Assembly: GCA_002633005.1 (NCBI GenBank)
Contig: NMRA01000566.1
Location: 161,654-225,653 of the forward strand
Origin: Phoronis australis
Taxonomy: Eukaryota > Phoronida > Phoronidae
Direction: 5' to 3'
DNA: 64,000 nucleotides
The translations under genes and the position numbers were made by a program. Of this stretch, positions 1 through 17,100 are shown in pieces (position 1 is the first letter of the stretch; each line of letters opens with the position of its first letter). The notes under the pieces were generated by a model. The model ran no database searches and was not told the DNA's origin. It was given only the letters and a program-made list of their open reading frames with translations.

Positions 1-1032
1 AGGCCTTTGTGCGGCAGACGACATGATTAAGTATGTAGAATGCGCATGTCAATACGGAAACCGCAGATGACACTGGCTGTGCAAAATCCCGGAATTACTC
101 CCCCCGGAAACGCAAACTTTGGGGATAGACACAGTGAAAAGGTGTAACGCCTTGCCAGTTTTTCACAGGGTGCAATCCCAAATATTGGATCAGCCAAAGA
201 AACTCGTCGAAAACGTTTTTATTGATACGTATGTTGAGCTGCCGGTAACACCGATCTGTGTCACGGGGCGCGCGGAATATTGAAAAATGCACTTTTTGTG
301 TATTAAATTTCGCATTTCTGTAATTACTGATCCCCTATTTCTTTGAGCGACTGCCGACCAGCCGTTAATATTGAGAAAGTGGTCATTTCAAGCTTTTTTA
401 AATTTTGCCGACACAGATCCCGTCGAACCCGTCCAAAAGAACATTCTGGCCGTCCAACCATAGATACTCGTCTATGGTCCAACAGACGGTCGCTGCGTAA
501 ACCCTTGCTTGGGAGTCGGATTGTTTTAGGGAATAAAATTTTTAATATGTATGACATGTGACTTCCGTGTATAACGCGGAGTCGTATATAGCTCTTCTAA
601 ATTACGAGTTCTGAACAGAGTGTCTCGTGGTCTAGAGGTTTAGAGCGAATTAACTTGATATATGACTAAGGTATGATACCCGGTGTCCGCAGCGAAGTTT
701 TTGTGCACCAAATTTGTATTGAATGAAACAAAAATTTGAACTTGCTGAATTAAATAATCGTGGAGAGTGGAAAAAGGTTAGAAAATTAATAAACGTAGAG
801 ACCCGAATAAGCGCCGTATAGACCGGAAAACGAGCCTGAAAAAAATAATCGTATAGATATGACTATTTGGAACTCGAGAGTACCCTGGCTGTGTGCAATT
901 CCGGGGTCTATGGAAGATTAACACACAGTGGTACCTAGCTGTACTTTGACGATAGTCTTCATACAGCTAGCTGGCAGGCTAGCAGTTGATATGACAAGAG
1001 TGAAACACAAGGCTTCTGGTAGATCTCAGTGA
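1..1032. other. Intergenic sequence, no feature recognised
   Basis: The open frames here are short and overlap on both strands, with no family motif and no exon-like splice context. Confidence 0.5.
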
Positions 1033-1383
1033 AAGCAGTGACCACTATCTTCAGTAGAGACGGTGAAGCAAATGCCAAACTGATCAAACACCTATTTCAT
1101 GTTGTTATAAGAACCTTTTGCCCATTAGGGGGACTTCTTAGGAGGTCGCCGATGTTTTTAATTCCTTTCAATTTGAATGAATACTCCCGACCTCGCAATA
1201 ATTAAAGACACGGTCAGACTCCAAAACTGAAGGTGTCCCTTTACTCTTTGCGCAAAAGGTACTAATAACAAAGTGACTTTCATGTTTTAATCAGCATGAG
1301 GAATAATTCGCCAAAAAGCTTAAGGCGAATGAAAGCTCCACAGGAGCTTTACCGTCTCTACTGGCGCCAGGAAGAGACGGTGG
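1033..1383. repeat. Foldback repeat, copy A
   Basis: CAGTAGAGACGGT at 1052-1064 is inverted as ACCGTCTCTACTG at 1351-1363, with partial extension on both sides. The inner part (1250-1325), read on the minus strand, matches a second copy at 25200-25400: AAGCTTTTTGGCGAATT, CCTCATGCTGATTAAAACAT and ATTAGTACCTTTTGCGCA. It is probably a non-autonomous DNA element. Confidence 0.6.
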
Positions 1384-1649
1384 TAACTATCTGTCAAACT
1401 CAGTCAGAGACTGAGTCAGTCTGAGTCAGTCAGTGAGTTAATCAGAGATTGGCAATAGGAAACAAATGCAAGGACTGCTACTTTTTAGGTGCCAGACAGA
1501 GTCCTGGATGTCAGGTGAGATTCAACGCGTTAACAATCAGTGAGGAATCAATAAACACTCCAACGAATCCATCTTCTTCTCTTCGCATTTACACTTCTCG
1601 TCGTTTCCCGCCATTGCTGTGTGCCCAGGTAATATCTGAGTTGCTCATG

Positions 1650-1760
1650 AGTTCCTCATCAATCAATCAATCAATCTCTTTATTTATAGTCAGTTTTACC
1701 AAAACAGACCGACACTAGCCCAAGGCTAATATCACCGACTGCGAATAATAAAATAAAAAG
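1650..1760 (-). mobile_element. 3' end of a LINE- or SINE-like retroelement with ATTG tail
   Basis: On the minus strand the sequence reads GGCTAGTGTCGGTCTGTTTT, then AATAAAGAGATTGATTGATT with several ATTG units. A polyadenylation-like signal followed by a short tandem tail is typical of CR1/L2-type LINE ends and of SINEs that share them. Only the end is visible; no reverse transcriptase frame was found next to it. Confidence 0.5.
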
Positions 1761-2539
1761 CATAAATAATAAAATAATTAACAATAAAATGATGATAAAA
1801 CAAAACATATAACAAGATGAGAAAAAAAACACATTAAGATATCATGAGATTACATGTATAGTGGCATGCACACACATACAGTACACATACCCACCAGATT
1901 TAAAATGTGCACCTGCACGGTGGTTCTGTCCAAGATTTAATAAAATTCCTAAAAAGTTTATAGTCCATGGACTTGGACTCATTTGGAAGAGAGTACTTAA
2001 AGTTTAGCATCGTACACTTTCGGAGTTTAAACCTTGGCGCACTCACTGTTGGACAACCATTTTCACACGTAGCACAGACGCAGATTATAATGAGACGCTT
2101 TTTCCTCAAAGAGGTCCCACATGAAAGGGGGTGACAAGTGATGATATGATTTGTATACCTCTAGAAGGATCGCGGGCTTTCTGGACAGTTCATGGGTCGG
2201 GACTGGATCTGCTCTAGCGACTACTGAGGAGTATCTCCTTACGTGTAGCTCGCATTCCAGTCCTACATGTATATAGATACACAAATCTGGGTGCCCTGTT
2301 TACTGGTAGGCGCGCGAGTTTTGCAGTGTTCGTCGCGCCGCAGTTCTGCCACACTAAATTACAGTAACTAAAGTGTGAAAGGATAAATATCTAAACTAGT
2401 CATCCGTGACACATCGGGCCAAGCTGTCCTGACAGCCTTTGAAGGACCACTAAGCAGCCTTCCCGCCGACAGAGATCGAACTCTGGTGTCTGAAATTAGC
2501 TGTTTTTCCAAAGTGATACCCAGCAATACCACGGTGTCT

Positions 2540-2650
2540 TCAGTAGTGCTACGGCGCATATGGTCTATAGGCGGTGCACCAGAGAGGGGCCTGATCAATG
2601 GGGCTTTGGCCCCCCCCCCCACAATTTGAGTGGATGCGCCGCTCCGCCGT
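2540..2650. repeat. Hairpin repeat, degraded tandem pair
   Basis: A right arm (CAGTAGTGCTACGGCGCATA, ending ATGG) is followed directly by TCTATAGGCGGTGCACCAGA, reproducing the junction seen at 45880-45905. The second unit continues to a C-run and ends near GCGCCGCTCC. It is more diverged than the other copies. Confidence 0.6.
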
Positions 2651-5600
2651 GCACTCGACGGAGATGGCCGTTAGATCAGTCGCAGACTACATGACACCCC
2701 ACCAAGAACGTTTGCCAGTCTTTTGGGTCGCAGAAGCGCTATTCTTGGAGTTCACTTCGGGTGGAAAACGGCCTACCAGTAGGCGTATCGTTGAAATTGT
2801 AACTTAACCGTTGACGGTATTGTTCAGGTTCTCCCATCTGGTCACTGCGTTTGGACCATATGTTTAGATGCTGCATGCAAAACCCGGGCCCTTATAAGTA
2901 CTAGCTGTAAAGAAATACAGTAGAGGTAGGCCTACTCTCCCCCAAAGGCGGAGGATCTGTCGATCCCACCCCGTCGTCGGGTTTCCCTTGCCCAGTGTTG
3001 TAGTTGAGAAAGTCCATTCCGTGGTATTCATTTCGCCACCAGGGCCCTCCCCTCCTACCACAAAGTGCTCAAATTCAAGTCGGAATTGCAGATGACCCGC
3101 TTCTTTCCGTACAAGTATATCATATTTTCACGGCAGGGCATTTATCGGTACCTTCGAAGGAAGTCACATAAAGTTCCATAAGGGCAGGTTTTATGATTAC
3201 TATAACCCTCGAAAGGTACGTACATGTATGTCTCACTTCGAAACATCATGCACCAGAGAGGGATAATCCTTTTCAAATGACATTTTCATTTACAATTTTT
3301 ATGCAGTCTTTCCCAAAACCAATGTTCGACTGTGGTTTTTACTGGAAGGCTTTATTTGTTTCCCCAATTGATATCGATTATTAAGCCGACGCCTTTCCAG
3401 GTTTGTCTTTTGACGTCCCAACATTTCACCCACACAGAATTGTCCCTGTACAATCATTGTTTAGGGCCGTGCGAAGAGGGGGCCCGTGTCCCACAAAAAT
3501 TTGCAGGAGTCAGGGTTAAACTATGGCAACCAACATAAGGTTGGGGCCGGGGACAGGCGAGAAAAGAAAGACTACAAAATTATATAAATACAAAATTATA
3601 TTTTTCCAGAGGTCCTTCTCTAGAACAGGATAACGATAACAACTGTCGCTCTATCTTTTCGTGTTTTACTTTCTCTAAATTGTGTTTCACTTGAGAAAAT
3701 TGGTGGCGTGGCAGATAAATTCAACTGTTGCGCATTTCCTGACTTTTGAAAATATAGATCTTTTCGTATTTAGGGGCCCAGCTGTTGAAGAGGAAATTCA
3801 AGTGGCCACCCTTTTCGTGTTTTAATATGAAAATTATAAGGGGCCACTCACGAAGAGACTGATCGAGGGACCAATGTTGGAATCGATTATCTCTATTTTC
3901 CTGTTTTTTGTCAAATCGTACAACTGGCTTTCATGCTAGGGAAAGTCACTTCTAGCAAGGTCATCCGACAATGGAATGAACTGTCTCTCATGTGTAAGCT
4001 TAGTTATGCTTAGCCCTTCATCTTAAGTGTCCCATTTCAGACGGGACCCCCTCTCAGTGGGGGGTTCGGTATCCCTCTATACATGTAAATCCGACACTGC
4101 CAAGTATTCAAGAGGGGAGGTTGAGATTCCAAATTCATCAAAAACCCAAAAACAACCGTGCACAGCACAGCAATGCCAAAACAATCAAAAATGTGAAAAA
4201 TACAATAGGGTTGACCACCATCAAAGGAATTTTGAAGAACTTGAAGATCACTATTTGTGAATTACACAACTTGAAAAGGCTACTTCCGATGGTTAGTTAT
4301 AAATAATATATTTTTCCAATAGTATCACAAGAATAGTATTTTTGAAGGTCGTTACTACATGTAGGAATTGTTTGTAATGAATTCACAGGTGTCGTCGTGA
4401 AAAGACTAGGAGCTACGATTTGTGATGACCGTGTACATGTCGAACAAGGGTACTCAAAATACTCGCAATAATAAACAAATATTTCAGCGTTTTTTTTTCT
4501 TGGAGTTCAAGTTAAACTCGCAAACTGTTATAGGTACCTAGATAAAAAGCAAAAATACACCTTAATATGAATTGCCCTTCTTCCATGTTCCCCGGGTTAC
4601 CCGTCAAAAATCTGCGATCATGTCTGCGGACATTGCTTATAACATTCCGTTTCGATAAACAAATTCTTTGGTTTCTGATTAACATGTCTGCGTATCTACG
4701 AAAACCGACAGATTAGTAAATGATTTTTTGGCAATTATAAGCTAATATTTTTAAAACTGACGATGTTTCAGTGAATTTAGTTGAAGCCTGATTATGGAAA
4801 AAACCTCTATAATCAGTAAAGTACATTTGGACGCTTCTTGCCTATCTAAAATAACTCTCCAAGACATTGATGAAAAATGGAAATTCACAAAAATTTACTC
4901 GGAAACTCAAATGACAATAAATGGCATTTATTTTTGACTTCGGTACAAGAGGACTTAAGTCACAAAATCAAGGTAAACGTACATGTATTGCTCATGGATT
5001 CGATTGTTGTTTTCTGAATTACACGTTTATGTATCTACGAAAATGAGCTGACTGACTGATGATTTTTTAACAATTAGAAGCTAATCTTGTAAGAAATGGC
5101 AGTGTTTCAACAAGCTTAGTGGCAAGCAGACATTGGGAAAATTCGATCTACCATCAGATCCTCATATACAGTGTGAAAAGTACACTAAACGGTTTGATTT
5201 GTCTATCTGAAAGAAATCTCAAAGATATTGATGAATGTCGGACAGCTGTACAAATTGTCCTAAAATTTTCTCACAATTCAAATGTCAAAAATTGTTTATT
5301 GACTTAGGAAATATGTTAGTGGGTTTAATTTCACAAACCCTAGATCGCAAAAAATTAAGTACTTAAGTAAATAAAATTACCGGTAATCTTATTGCTCATC
5401 AGCTGGGAAAGGTTCATTTTGCACTTCTTTGATGATGTTAGTTTCCAATAGCATTGTGCAATGAATTTTCTTCAAAACTAAATCATTTGCTTGCCATTCC
5501 TGTGCATAATACTCACACGGAGCACGTCATGACTGACGCATCCAGGATATGAAATGTGAACATTTTTGGGACTCACTCGGTATCATTTCCCCCAGCTACA

Positions 5601-6852
5601 AGAAAGTGGACTATGGACTGTGTTTTACCAAGTGATTTTGAAACGGCCACAAAGGCACTCATACCATGTACCTCGGGACATCACCTTTCCAAAAAATTCC
5701 TTCAAAGAATGGCCATGATAAAATGAAGTTTTCTCGGAACTTGATCAGAATAAAACGAATCTTGACCTTAGAGCGAGCGCAGAGGAATAGGTACGAGCTA
5801 TGCTGCCTGTCTCAAGTGAATATCTGAGCTGACCTGCAACTAGTTCTAGTTTATCGAATCCACTGTTGGAACCCAACTACCCATCAGTGCGCTGGCCCTA
5901 GACCCATTCTTACTCTCCGTGAAACTTTGTTGGTTCATGGTCATTCAAATCCTGATGGCTGCATCTCAGGTATTACCCACCAGCCCCCTTATGGCTGACA
6001 TGGGGGTCGGGTACAAATATGATGACATCCAGAGAACGGGGGTGGGGGTGGCGATAGGAAGGAGGTAAGTTGGCGAGGTCGAATTGGTTTGTGCCCTTCC
6101 CCCAATAATTTTTACCTTCCTACGGGCCTGCAATAATTGAGAAACAAGAATTGTTGTGTGGCGACGGTTACTGCCCCAACTGCTACTTTGGACTCAGGGT
6201 CGTTAAGAGTATTATCAGCTGAATACCTTAAAGGGACGAATGAAAACGATCATGGAATCGGGAAAATGTGTATTATGCGAAGATGTAAGTCCTGCTACGA
6301 AGTACATGCAATCTTTATGTCACTTTGGTCAGAAATAACGCGTAACACAACTGACATCCAGCAAGCATAGAAACTCTTGCCTAAGTTTTTCTATTTAAGA
6401 AAACGCTTTCATTTGCTTTCATCGGCTTAAAACACAAGAAAAGTTTTCGTCAATTGACAGAAAGCTCTAAAATACAAACATTTCATTAAAAATACATGCA
6501 TTGCCTTGTTTGCGAACTTCAAGGATTCGAGAAGTAGTGCTGCTGACTTCATACTTTGATTGCACTGACTTGCATATATTTTCATGTTTGCAAGCAGCTT
6601 CTTACACCTGTAGAAAATAAAGTTCGGTCCAACCGTTTCAGCTGACTGAAGTAGGTTAAAATCATATTGAACCAATAACATAATGCGGGAATAATTTTTG
6701 ACTAACTTGGTTCGTACTAAAATTCGTTTTGTGATAATTGTGAATATTTAAGTGGAATCATTGAAAAGAACTAGTTTTCAATACTAATTTTTCTGCTGAA
6801 CTGTTGTGGGAACACTAACCAAGACAAGCTAGGCATGAGCTGTCAGTGCTGT
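2651..6852. other. Intergenic sequence 3' of the FREP gene
   Basis: Apart from the tandem duplication at 4670-5330 I see no gene. The frames at 4027-4306 and 6137-6370 have no recognisable domain. A clear AATAAA for the FREP gene was not found in the first 400 bases below its stop. Confidence 0.5.
4670..5330. repeat. Diverged tandem duplication of about 339 bp
   Basis: Blocks from the first unit recur in order in the second: GTATCTACGAAAA (4692 and 5031), GATTTTTTGGCAATTATAAG against GATTTTTTAACAATTAGAAG, and CAAGACATTGATGAA against AAAGATATTGATGAA. There is no open frame of note. This is old intergenic sequence duplicated in place. Confidence 0.7.
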
Positions 6853-11339
<4,487 letters not shown>

Positions 11340-13899
11340 GATCGACTGGTCTTCTTTTCTTTGCCTGACAGATGCGCTGCCCTGGACAAAGTCCTTACCA
11401 CTTATCTTTGGGCTTTAGGTATTTTGATGGCTCATAGTTGTAATCTAATCTGGCAAAGGAAAATGCAAATAACTAACAGGTATTTAAGGTACAATCTATG
11501 AAAGTCTAGGACCCAAGAAATATTGAGGAGCTCCGGTAGTCACACATTTTCTATCCACCCCTGTCATGCAATTAAATTGGTTTCTTAGTCAAAATATGTG
11601 TGATTTGTGTGTTTTGAAAGAACAGTTTGTTATTGCTTGAGACCAGACTCTCCAAGTTGCATATTCACGGTCTGCTGTCATTTTATTCGCCGAGCACGTT
11701 TTCGAGATTATAACGAGCTATCAGTTCTTTGCAAGATTAAAGACTATAGTAAATAACAAGAAGGGGGGGGGGGCAAATTTACATTGGTAAGTGGTCTACT
11801 AAACGAGAGTTTATTACACCTAAATTGGGCACTACTGAGTAGCCTCAAGGCACCACTAATAGAGAACATTAGATTGCACAGGACTTTTGACTCCATGGGA
11901 ACGTCGAGACGGGAGAACATTGAGCATGGAAACAACAATGGCCTATCTGGAGCAGGCTAACATCAATGAAAGAGTTAATACAGGCACGGGGAAATGGACT
12001 CGAAAAGAGGATACGAAATCGAACGGAAAATTATCCGTCCCATCTGTTTTCAAACTACAGAAATTTTTCGTTGGATTTAGAATCAATATTTGGTGAAATC
12101 CATATAAGCCTTAGAAGTCTGTAAAGGTCAGTATGGAGGTGCAGAAAGCATCCAATCTAAGAAGTGTTCCTGAATGGAAGATTCTTTGTACGTTGACTAT
12201 AAGAGCATGGGTATGGTGATGATGATGGTGACATGAACTGCAAAGATCTTCAGGAAAAATATTTTTAAAAAATTACCCCCAGGGTTGGCAAGAGACATTT
12301 ACATACTGCATGTTGCCAACTCTATTACATGTACATGCATGTAACAGAAACATGTTGGTTTGCTCGCCCTACTTTTATAGAATGTCTTGGGTCACTGAAA
12401 TCAGAGAATGGCGAAAAACAGTCTGATCCTCATGTGATTACTGATTTCCAACCACGTAAAAAGCAAGAAATTACACATGTGATCAGATGAATTCACTGCT
12501 TGAAAATGTAGTTACACGGCTTTTCCACAGAATCTTATGGGGGAAGCAATATTGAAATAGTTCTGCACCTTTTCAATTTCTAATTTCATGTTAGGCCCCT
12601 ATGAGGGCATAAAAATCTCTGTTTTTGAACAAGCGCAGTAGAGATGATCCTTTCCGCCTTGCTCCAGTTTCGCGTTTAGACTTATACATGTAATTGACAC
12701 GGCGCAAAATGTACGGGCGCAAATTGCTCTACCTCACAAACGGGTGGCAACAATTTGTCACCGCGGTGTCAATTTGCTCCGTGTCAGTCCATTTACACTC
12801 TGGAACAAATTGTTCTGTGTCAACTTTGTAAGTGTAAACGGCACTTTAGCTCAGTGTTGACTCGCTTTTGTGGTCAAAGAGCATAATTATTACAAGCATA
12901 TCTGAGAACCGCCGGCGAAGAGATAGGAATATGGGTTAGAATTATTCAATGACGTTGTATATAAGCAGTCTTTTGTCAAACATCACCAACTTATTCATGT
13001 CTTTCTGGACTATGTAACCACATAACGACAGCATTAAAGACCCAGCCTGTCCGCAACCGGGCCATGGAGGTCGGGGACTGGGGACAGGGGGCAAGCACAA
13101 ATTGTTGGCGAGATTGACTGAAATGAGTGGCAACCTGGGGACACTTTACAATGAGCAGGGGTGGCTAAACGCAAATTTTATATGGGTATAGAGCAACAGA
13201 AAGTTTTTCTGCAATAGACAGTGCGTCATGGACCCCGGTGTTGTGATATACATGGCTATAACAGTAGCCGGGAGTTTGTTTCATGCAAACTGACTAATGA
13301 CTTTAGTCAGAAACTTGCTATGACGCTCTAAAAATAATTAATACTCANGCATGATGAAATTTTTGTCTTAAAGTGGAACTTATCTCTATGATTGCTTTGC
13401 CAAATTAGTTAGAATCTCAACATATAGCGTCAATGTGAATATGAAGTACGTTGAAAATTGATAAATGTTTTTAAGAACGAGTTTTGTTTCAAAAATTATT
13501 CAGGCCAACATAGAGAAAAATAAAATGCGCTTTCGCGATCGTTTGTTTGCTTTCACAATCTCCATAGAGAATTATAAAATTGGGAATACCACTGCATGAT
13601 GCGGGTTATGTGAGCCCCAAGATCCGCCATTAGTGCAAAGGGCACCTATATTTGCAGATTTTTATGCTTTGACATTTACAAGTTGTCAATGAATATACTG
13701 TACAGCTGCACTTTGCCTAGCGTAGATGATCAAATAATATTGTCGTTTAGTTGCTGCTATACATAAGTATTCATGCAGTTGTAGGAACATGCAAATACAT
13801 TAACTCTTTTTTAAGTTTTTAAGCCAGTTTTTATGAATCAGAGCCTGGGTTTCAGGTTCAGTGAGCAAAACATTTGAAAAAATGAACGTACAAATGGAT
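11340..13899. other. Intergenic sequence between the FREP and VWDE-like genes
   Basis: This should hold the FREP promoter at its left end; no TATA box was evident near 11340-11480. It contains a G run at 11763-11772, a repeat fragment at 11640-11745 and a single N near 13347. No open frame of interest was seen. Confidence 0.5.
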
Positions 13900-13905
13900 T
13901 TTATT
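13900..13905 (-). terminator. Candidate polyadenylation signal of the VWDE-like gene
   Basis: Read on the minus strand this is AATAAA, about 225 bases downstream of the TAA stop at 14130. That is a normal distance for a short 3' untranslated region. It is the first such hexamer I noticed downstream. Confidence 0.45.
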
Positions 13906-14129
13906 TGGTATTTAGAGTTAACACACAGCGTATTGTAACTAACAAAAATTCAAAAACAATCAGTAGATAAACGTTGACAATAGTCATCCAGACGTCATTC
14001 CGTGGTCTCAGTCTGTCGTATCCCCAACAGAAACATTATAAAACACACACTGCAGTTTTTTATCAAGTGCTTACTTCAATATTTGAACACTAGGCAAATG
14101 GGATACATTGGAAAAGCACCCGCGCATGC

Positions 14130-17100
14130 TTAGTTCAGGGGAGGGCCGAATATTTCCGGTTTTTTGCCGCAGAGGTCAGGGCGGCCACACTGGACGCATT
14201 GATTCTTGTGTTTGGCAACGCAGTTGCAACCGAGGTTTTGGCAGCAGGCACAGCTCATGTCGGCCCCTGTAGGGTCCCTTGGGCAAGGGCAACCGGTGAA
14301 TAAGAAGGTCCAACCGTCCACGCCATTATCACCAGTCGGCTGGGCTGAAATAACGAATTGATTTCATTATTCGAAATTATAAACGAGGTTCTGAGCAGAC
14401 ACACTACAATACAGCGCCCTACAAAGTTACACGTACATGTGTAATCAGACGGGGTTTGTCGCAGCGTACACTGTACCCGGAAAACTTGCTGGCAGGTAGT
14501 TTTGCGGCCTCAAATCTTGAGACTCCATAATACACGAAGTATTCCACAGTACACCATGACACTAGTTGTAGCACAGACCCAGCCAGAAGCTGTAAGCGGG
14601 AGACGTACTGGTCTTTTTGCCAAAAGTCAATGTCTTGCAAAACCCCGCTAAATCACCCGAGTCTGACTGGCCTATTATAGCAAAATGACCGCCAATAAAG
14701 CACGATGATTGGGCGGCAAAGCTGGAGTGCTGCGCTTAATTCATCGTTTCTGTTCCACAAGTGAAGATTTTTCTTGATCAATTGCAATCTAATGTATTTT
14801 GATCTAATTCAAGCCAGCATTCGTTGGGCACTTGGTCGTCATTCATTTGACTGAGTATCGGTTGTTTTCTGACTTACGCGAGCCACACTTGTGTGTTTCA
14901 CCACATTTCACACACTGTTGCTTGTTTTCGAAAGGACACTGACATCCGCCCTGGTCGCAGCAAGCACAGTCCGTACGAGAAGAGTCAAAGTAGCAGACGC
15001 AGCCAGTCTTGTTTCTGAAATTAACTGTCGATTATACTACAAGACTAGGTTTTTTTGAATAAATACTTAAGTGGGTTTGAAATGTAATTAGTTTTTTTTT
15101 TCTTCATCCTAAAATATCATATTCCTATGTTGTCATCGATTTATGTTCTCTTCACATACTGGACACTAAGAGTTGAACAGTCGCTGTTAAAACACTTTTT
15201 GTTAACAAATGTTTTTCAATCAATTTGACTTGGGCCCACTGAGTGACGTCACAATTGTCGTAGAAGGTGATGAAGAGCTATCATGCACTTGTGCTTATTA
15301 TTCAAGCAATGCAGTAAAAAAGTCTGAATTCTTGATCATATACAACAACCCCTGTGCCGGTAGTTATCCAAATCAGTCATCAATTTAAAAAACTTTTAAC
15401 CCAGTTGACTAATAAGTTGAGAGCTCACTGCCAGCGTAACCAACATAAGTTGCTACCATAAAACAACGACCAATAGGTTAAACCAGTTGCGACCGGTAAA
15501 GCACAATGAGGCGCGTTTATAAAGCCGTCGCGTTGTACACCAAGAATTCTATGGACAGTGTACCAAACTGCCTTTTTAAACGCTTACTTCGTCCAGATAT
15601 CCCATCGATGTTGAATTTTCCCTCCCTTTGGTGCCCACCACGGCGGAAGTGTAGATGGCGCTCGGGTGGTGGTGGTGGGAGCTGGCGAGGTAGTTGTGGT
15701 AGTGGAAGCTGTTGTGGTCGGAACTGAACACGAATAAACAAAAATGCGTTGTGATTGGTTGAAAGAGCAATAGTACTGCAAATAAGTTCTAAGTCCGATT
15801 TCCGGATCAAAATTGAGACATCCCAGGCTTTCATTAACAGTAACTAGTATTACTTATATAATCTAGTGTCGATACGCATTTAATGTTGAATGCTTTGCAT
15901 TAATTTTAGAATGTGTCCAAGATTTTCAAATTTTGGGTAACTAAGTTGTCATCTGGCTCTTTATGGCCATCACTAAATCACAACGATGAGGATGGCTGAT
16001 TTCATAAAAATTCATTTAAATCGACGAAGGTCTTAGAATCCTCAACACTTTGTAATTTGGGTCACGCACTGTTTCCGTGTGTGATGCACAAATGCATATA
16101 TTTATCCCGATATCCAATGCAGCTTATGTGTCCATATAGTGCATGTCTGTATGATAATTGGTGCGTTAACAAGGAAAATCGGTTTATGCACATTTCAAAC
16201 CACAATTCAGCAAGTTAGAATTCACAGGTCCACAATTAACCATCAATATATGGATATAAAAATAAAAAGAAAAGCCTTACCGTGTGTCCACTCTTTGATG
16301 CTCTTGTTAGGATCACAGATCTTATAGTTGTTTCCAACAGCACTGTCGCCATTCTTGTAGCAGCGACCATCAATCAAACAGGTGTTGTTCTAAACATATT
16401 GAATTAAGAAACGATCTGAATTGGAAATCATGTCAAAGGTTAACTTCTTGGCAATGGGCCCACTATGTGTAGGACAATAAATATTAGATCTATAAACGTA
16501 TTTTCAGATAGTAGAAAGCTTGTAGAATATGTATCGAGATTCTTAACAATGTGACATTATTGGGGTGACATGACAATGAAAATTGGCGAAAAAAAGAACG
16601 TTGCATCAATATCAAAACGACGGTATCAATACCATGATTACGAAACTTCATTTGATATACTCGTAAATGTTCAACATCAAATGTCAATAAAGCTGTTACA
16701 GTTTTATAAATTATCACTTTGCTTGCCTTGCGTTTTATGCTTTTTTACGAAAAACACGAAAATTTATTTTCTTAGCCCTTTATGCAAAAGTAGGATATTG
16801 AAAAATAATTCCGTGACTTGTTTGTTTCCAATAGTTTCATATGAATTTGACCAGAAAAGTGGAAAATTTGACCGTTCTTCTAGAGTCCTGCGTTGAGAAC
16901 CTTAATTGAGTTTAGCTATCTGTGGAGTATTGTTGCGGCTTCTTATCTGTGTAAAGGCCCTGTCACACCTTGACGATTTAGCCAGCGTATGCCGACGTAT
17001 GAAAAATTTGGCAAATACGCTGGCGTACGTCGAATAAGTTATGGGTAAGTTTTGTATACGTTAACAGCACGCTGAAGCACGTTGGTATACGTCGAAGTAC

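Noticed and set aside
2368..2622. 84-codon minus-strand frame
   Set aside because: It overlaps the degraded hairpin repeat and has no domain.
15517..15834. His/Pro-rich and other overlapping frames at the Thr-rich exon
   Set aside because: These are other frames of VWDE exon 21; only the PTTTASTTTTT frame joins its neighbours in phase.
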